Assembly: GCA_028817775.1 (NCBI GenBank)
Contig: JAPPOW010000142.1
Location: 1-5,588 of the forward strand
Length of the DNA stretch: 5,588 bases
Direction: 5' to 3'
DNA from: Candidatus Melainabacteria bacterium
GTDB taxonomy: Bacteria; Cyanobacteriota; Vampirovibrionia; LMEP-6097
The notes under the pieces are model-generated. The model searched no databases. It was not told the DNA's origin and saw nothing but the letters and a program-made list of their open reading frames with translations. Made by a program: the position numbers and the translations under genes. Numbering within the stretch: position 1 is the stretch's first letter; each line of letters opens with the position of its first letter. Shown piece by piece: positions 5,587 to 5,588 of this stretch.

Positions 5587-5588
5587 TC

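Overview
The window looks like a housekeeping stretch of a moderately AT-rich bacterial chromosome, peppered with small palindromic repeats. It carries five protein-coding genes, two of them cut by the window edges. The lineage cannot be fixed from this sequence. GAF domains of a type common in cyanobacteria (an HQC motif after a GTIIV strand), apparently leaderless genes and repeat-rich gaps would suit a deep-branching or non-photosynthetic relative of Cyanobacteria, but this is a weak guess.

Layout. Positions 2-2155 (+) hold the 3' part of a soluble multi-GAF diguanylate cyclase whose reading frame is still open at the left edge. Positions 2156-2319 hold a striking inverted array of octamers around a perfect 17-nt palindrome, followed by a likely promoter for mnmE. 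Positions 2320-3675 (+) are mnmE, the tRNA wobble-uridine modification GTPase. Its coding sequence contains palindromic repeat DNA at two places, one near the 5' end and one as an inverted pair bracketing the G4 motif. Positions 3676-3845 are almost entirely a further, compound copy of the second repeat family, abutting a probable ribH promoter. Positions 3846-4337 (+) are ribH (lumazine synthase). Positions 4276-5382 (-) are carA (carbamoyl-phosphate synthase small subunit), whose 3' end overlaps the 3' end of ribH by 62 nt. Positions 5410-5586 (-) are the last 58 codons of an unrecognised gene lying 27 nt upstream of carA.

The genes do not form one pathway: c-di-GMP signalling, tRNA modification, riboflavin synthesis and pyrimidine/arginine precursor synthesis sit side by side. 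What unites the window is architecture. The three genes whose starts are visible have no Shine-Dalgarno sequence and instead carry an extended -10 box (TGn then TAnnnT-like) 6-10 nt before the ATG, as expected for leaderless or nearly leaderless mRNAs. The repeats are the second theme: one family is present both inside mnmE, translated in frame, and in the gap after it, which recalls the in-frame palindromic elements known from Rickettsia.
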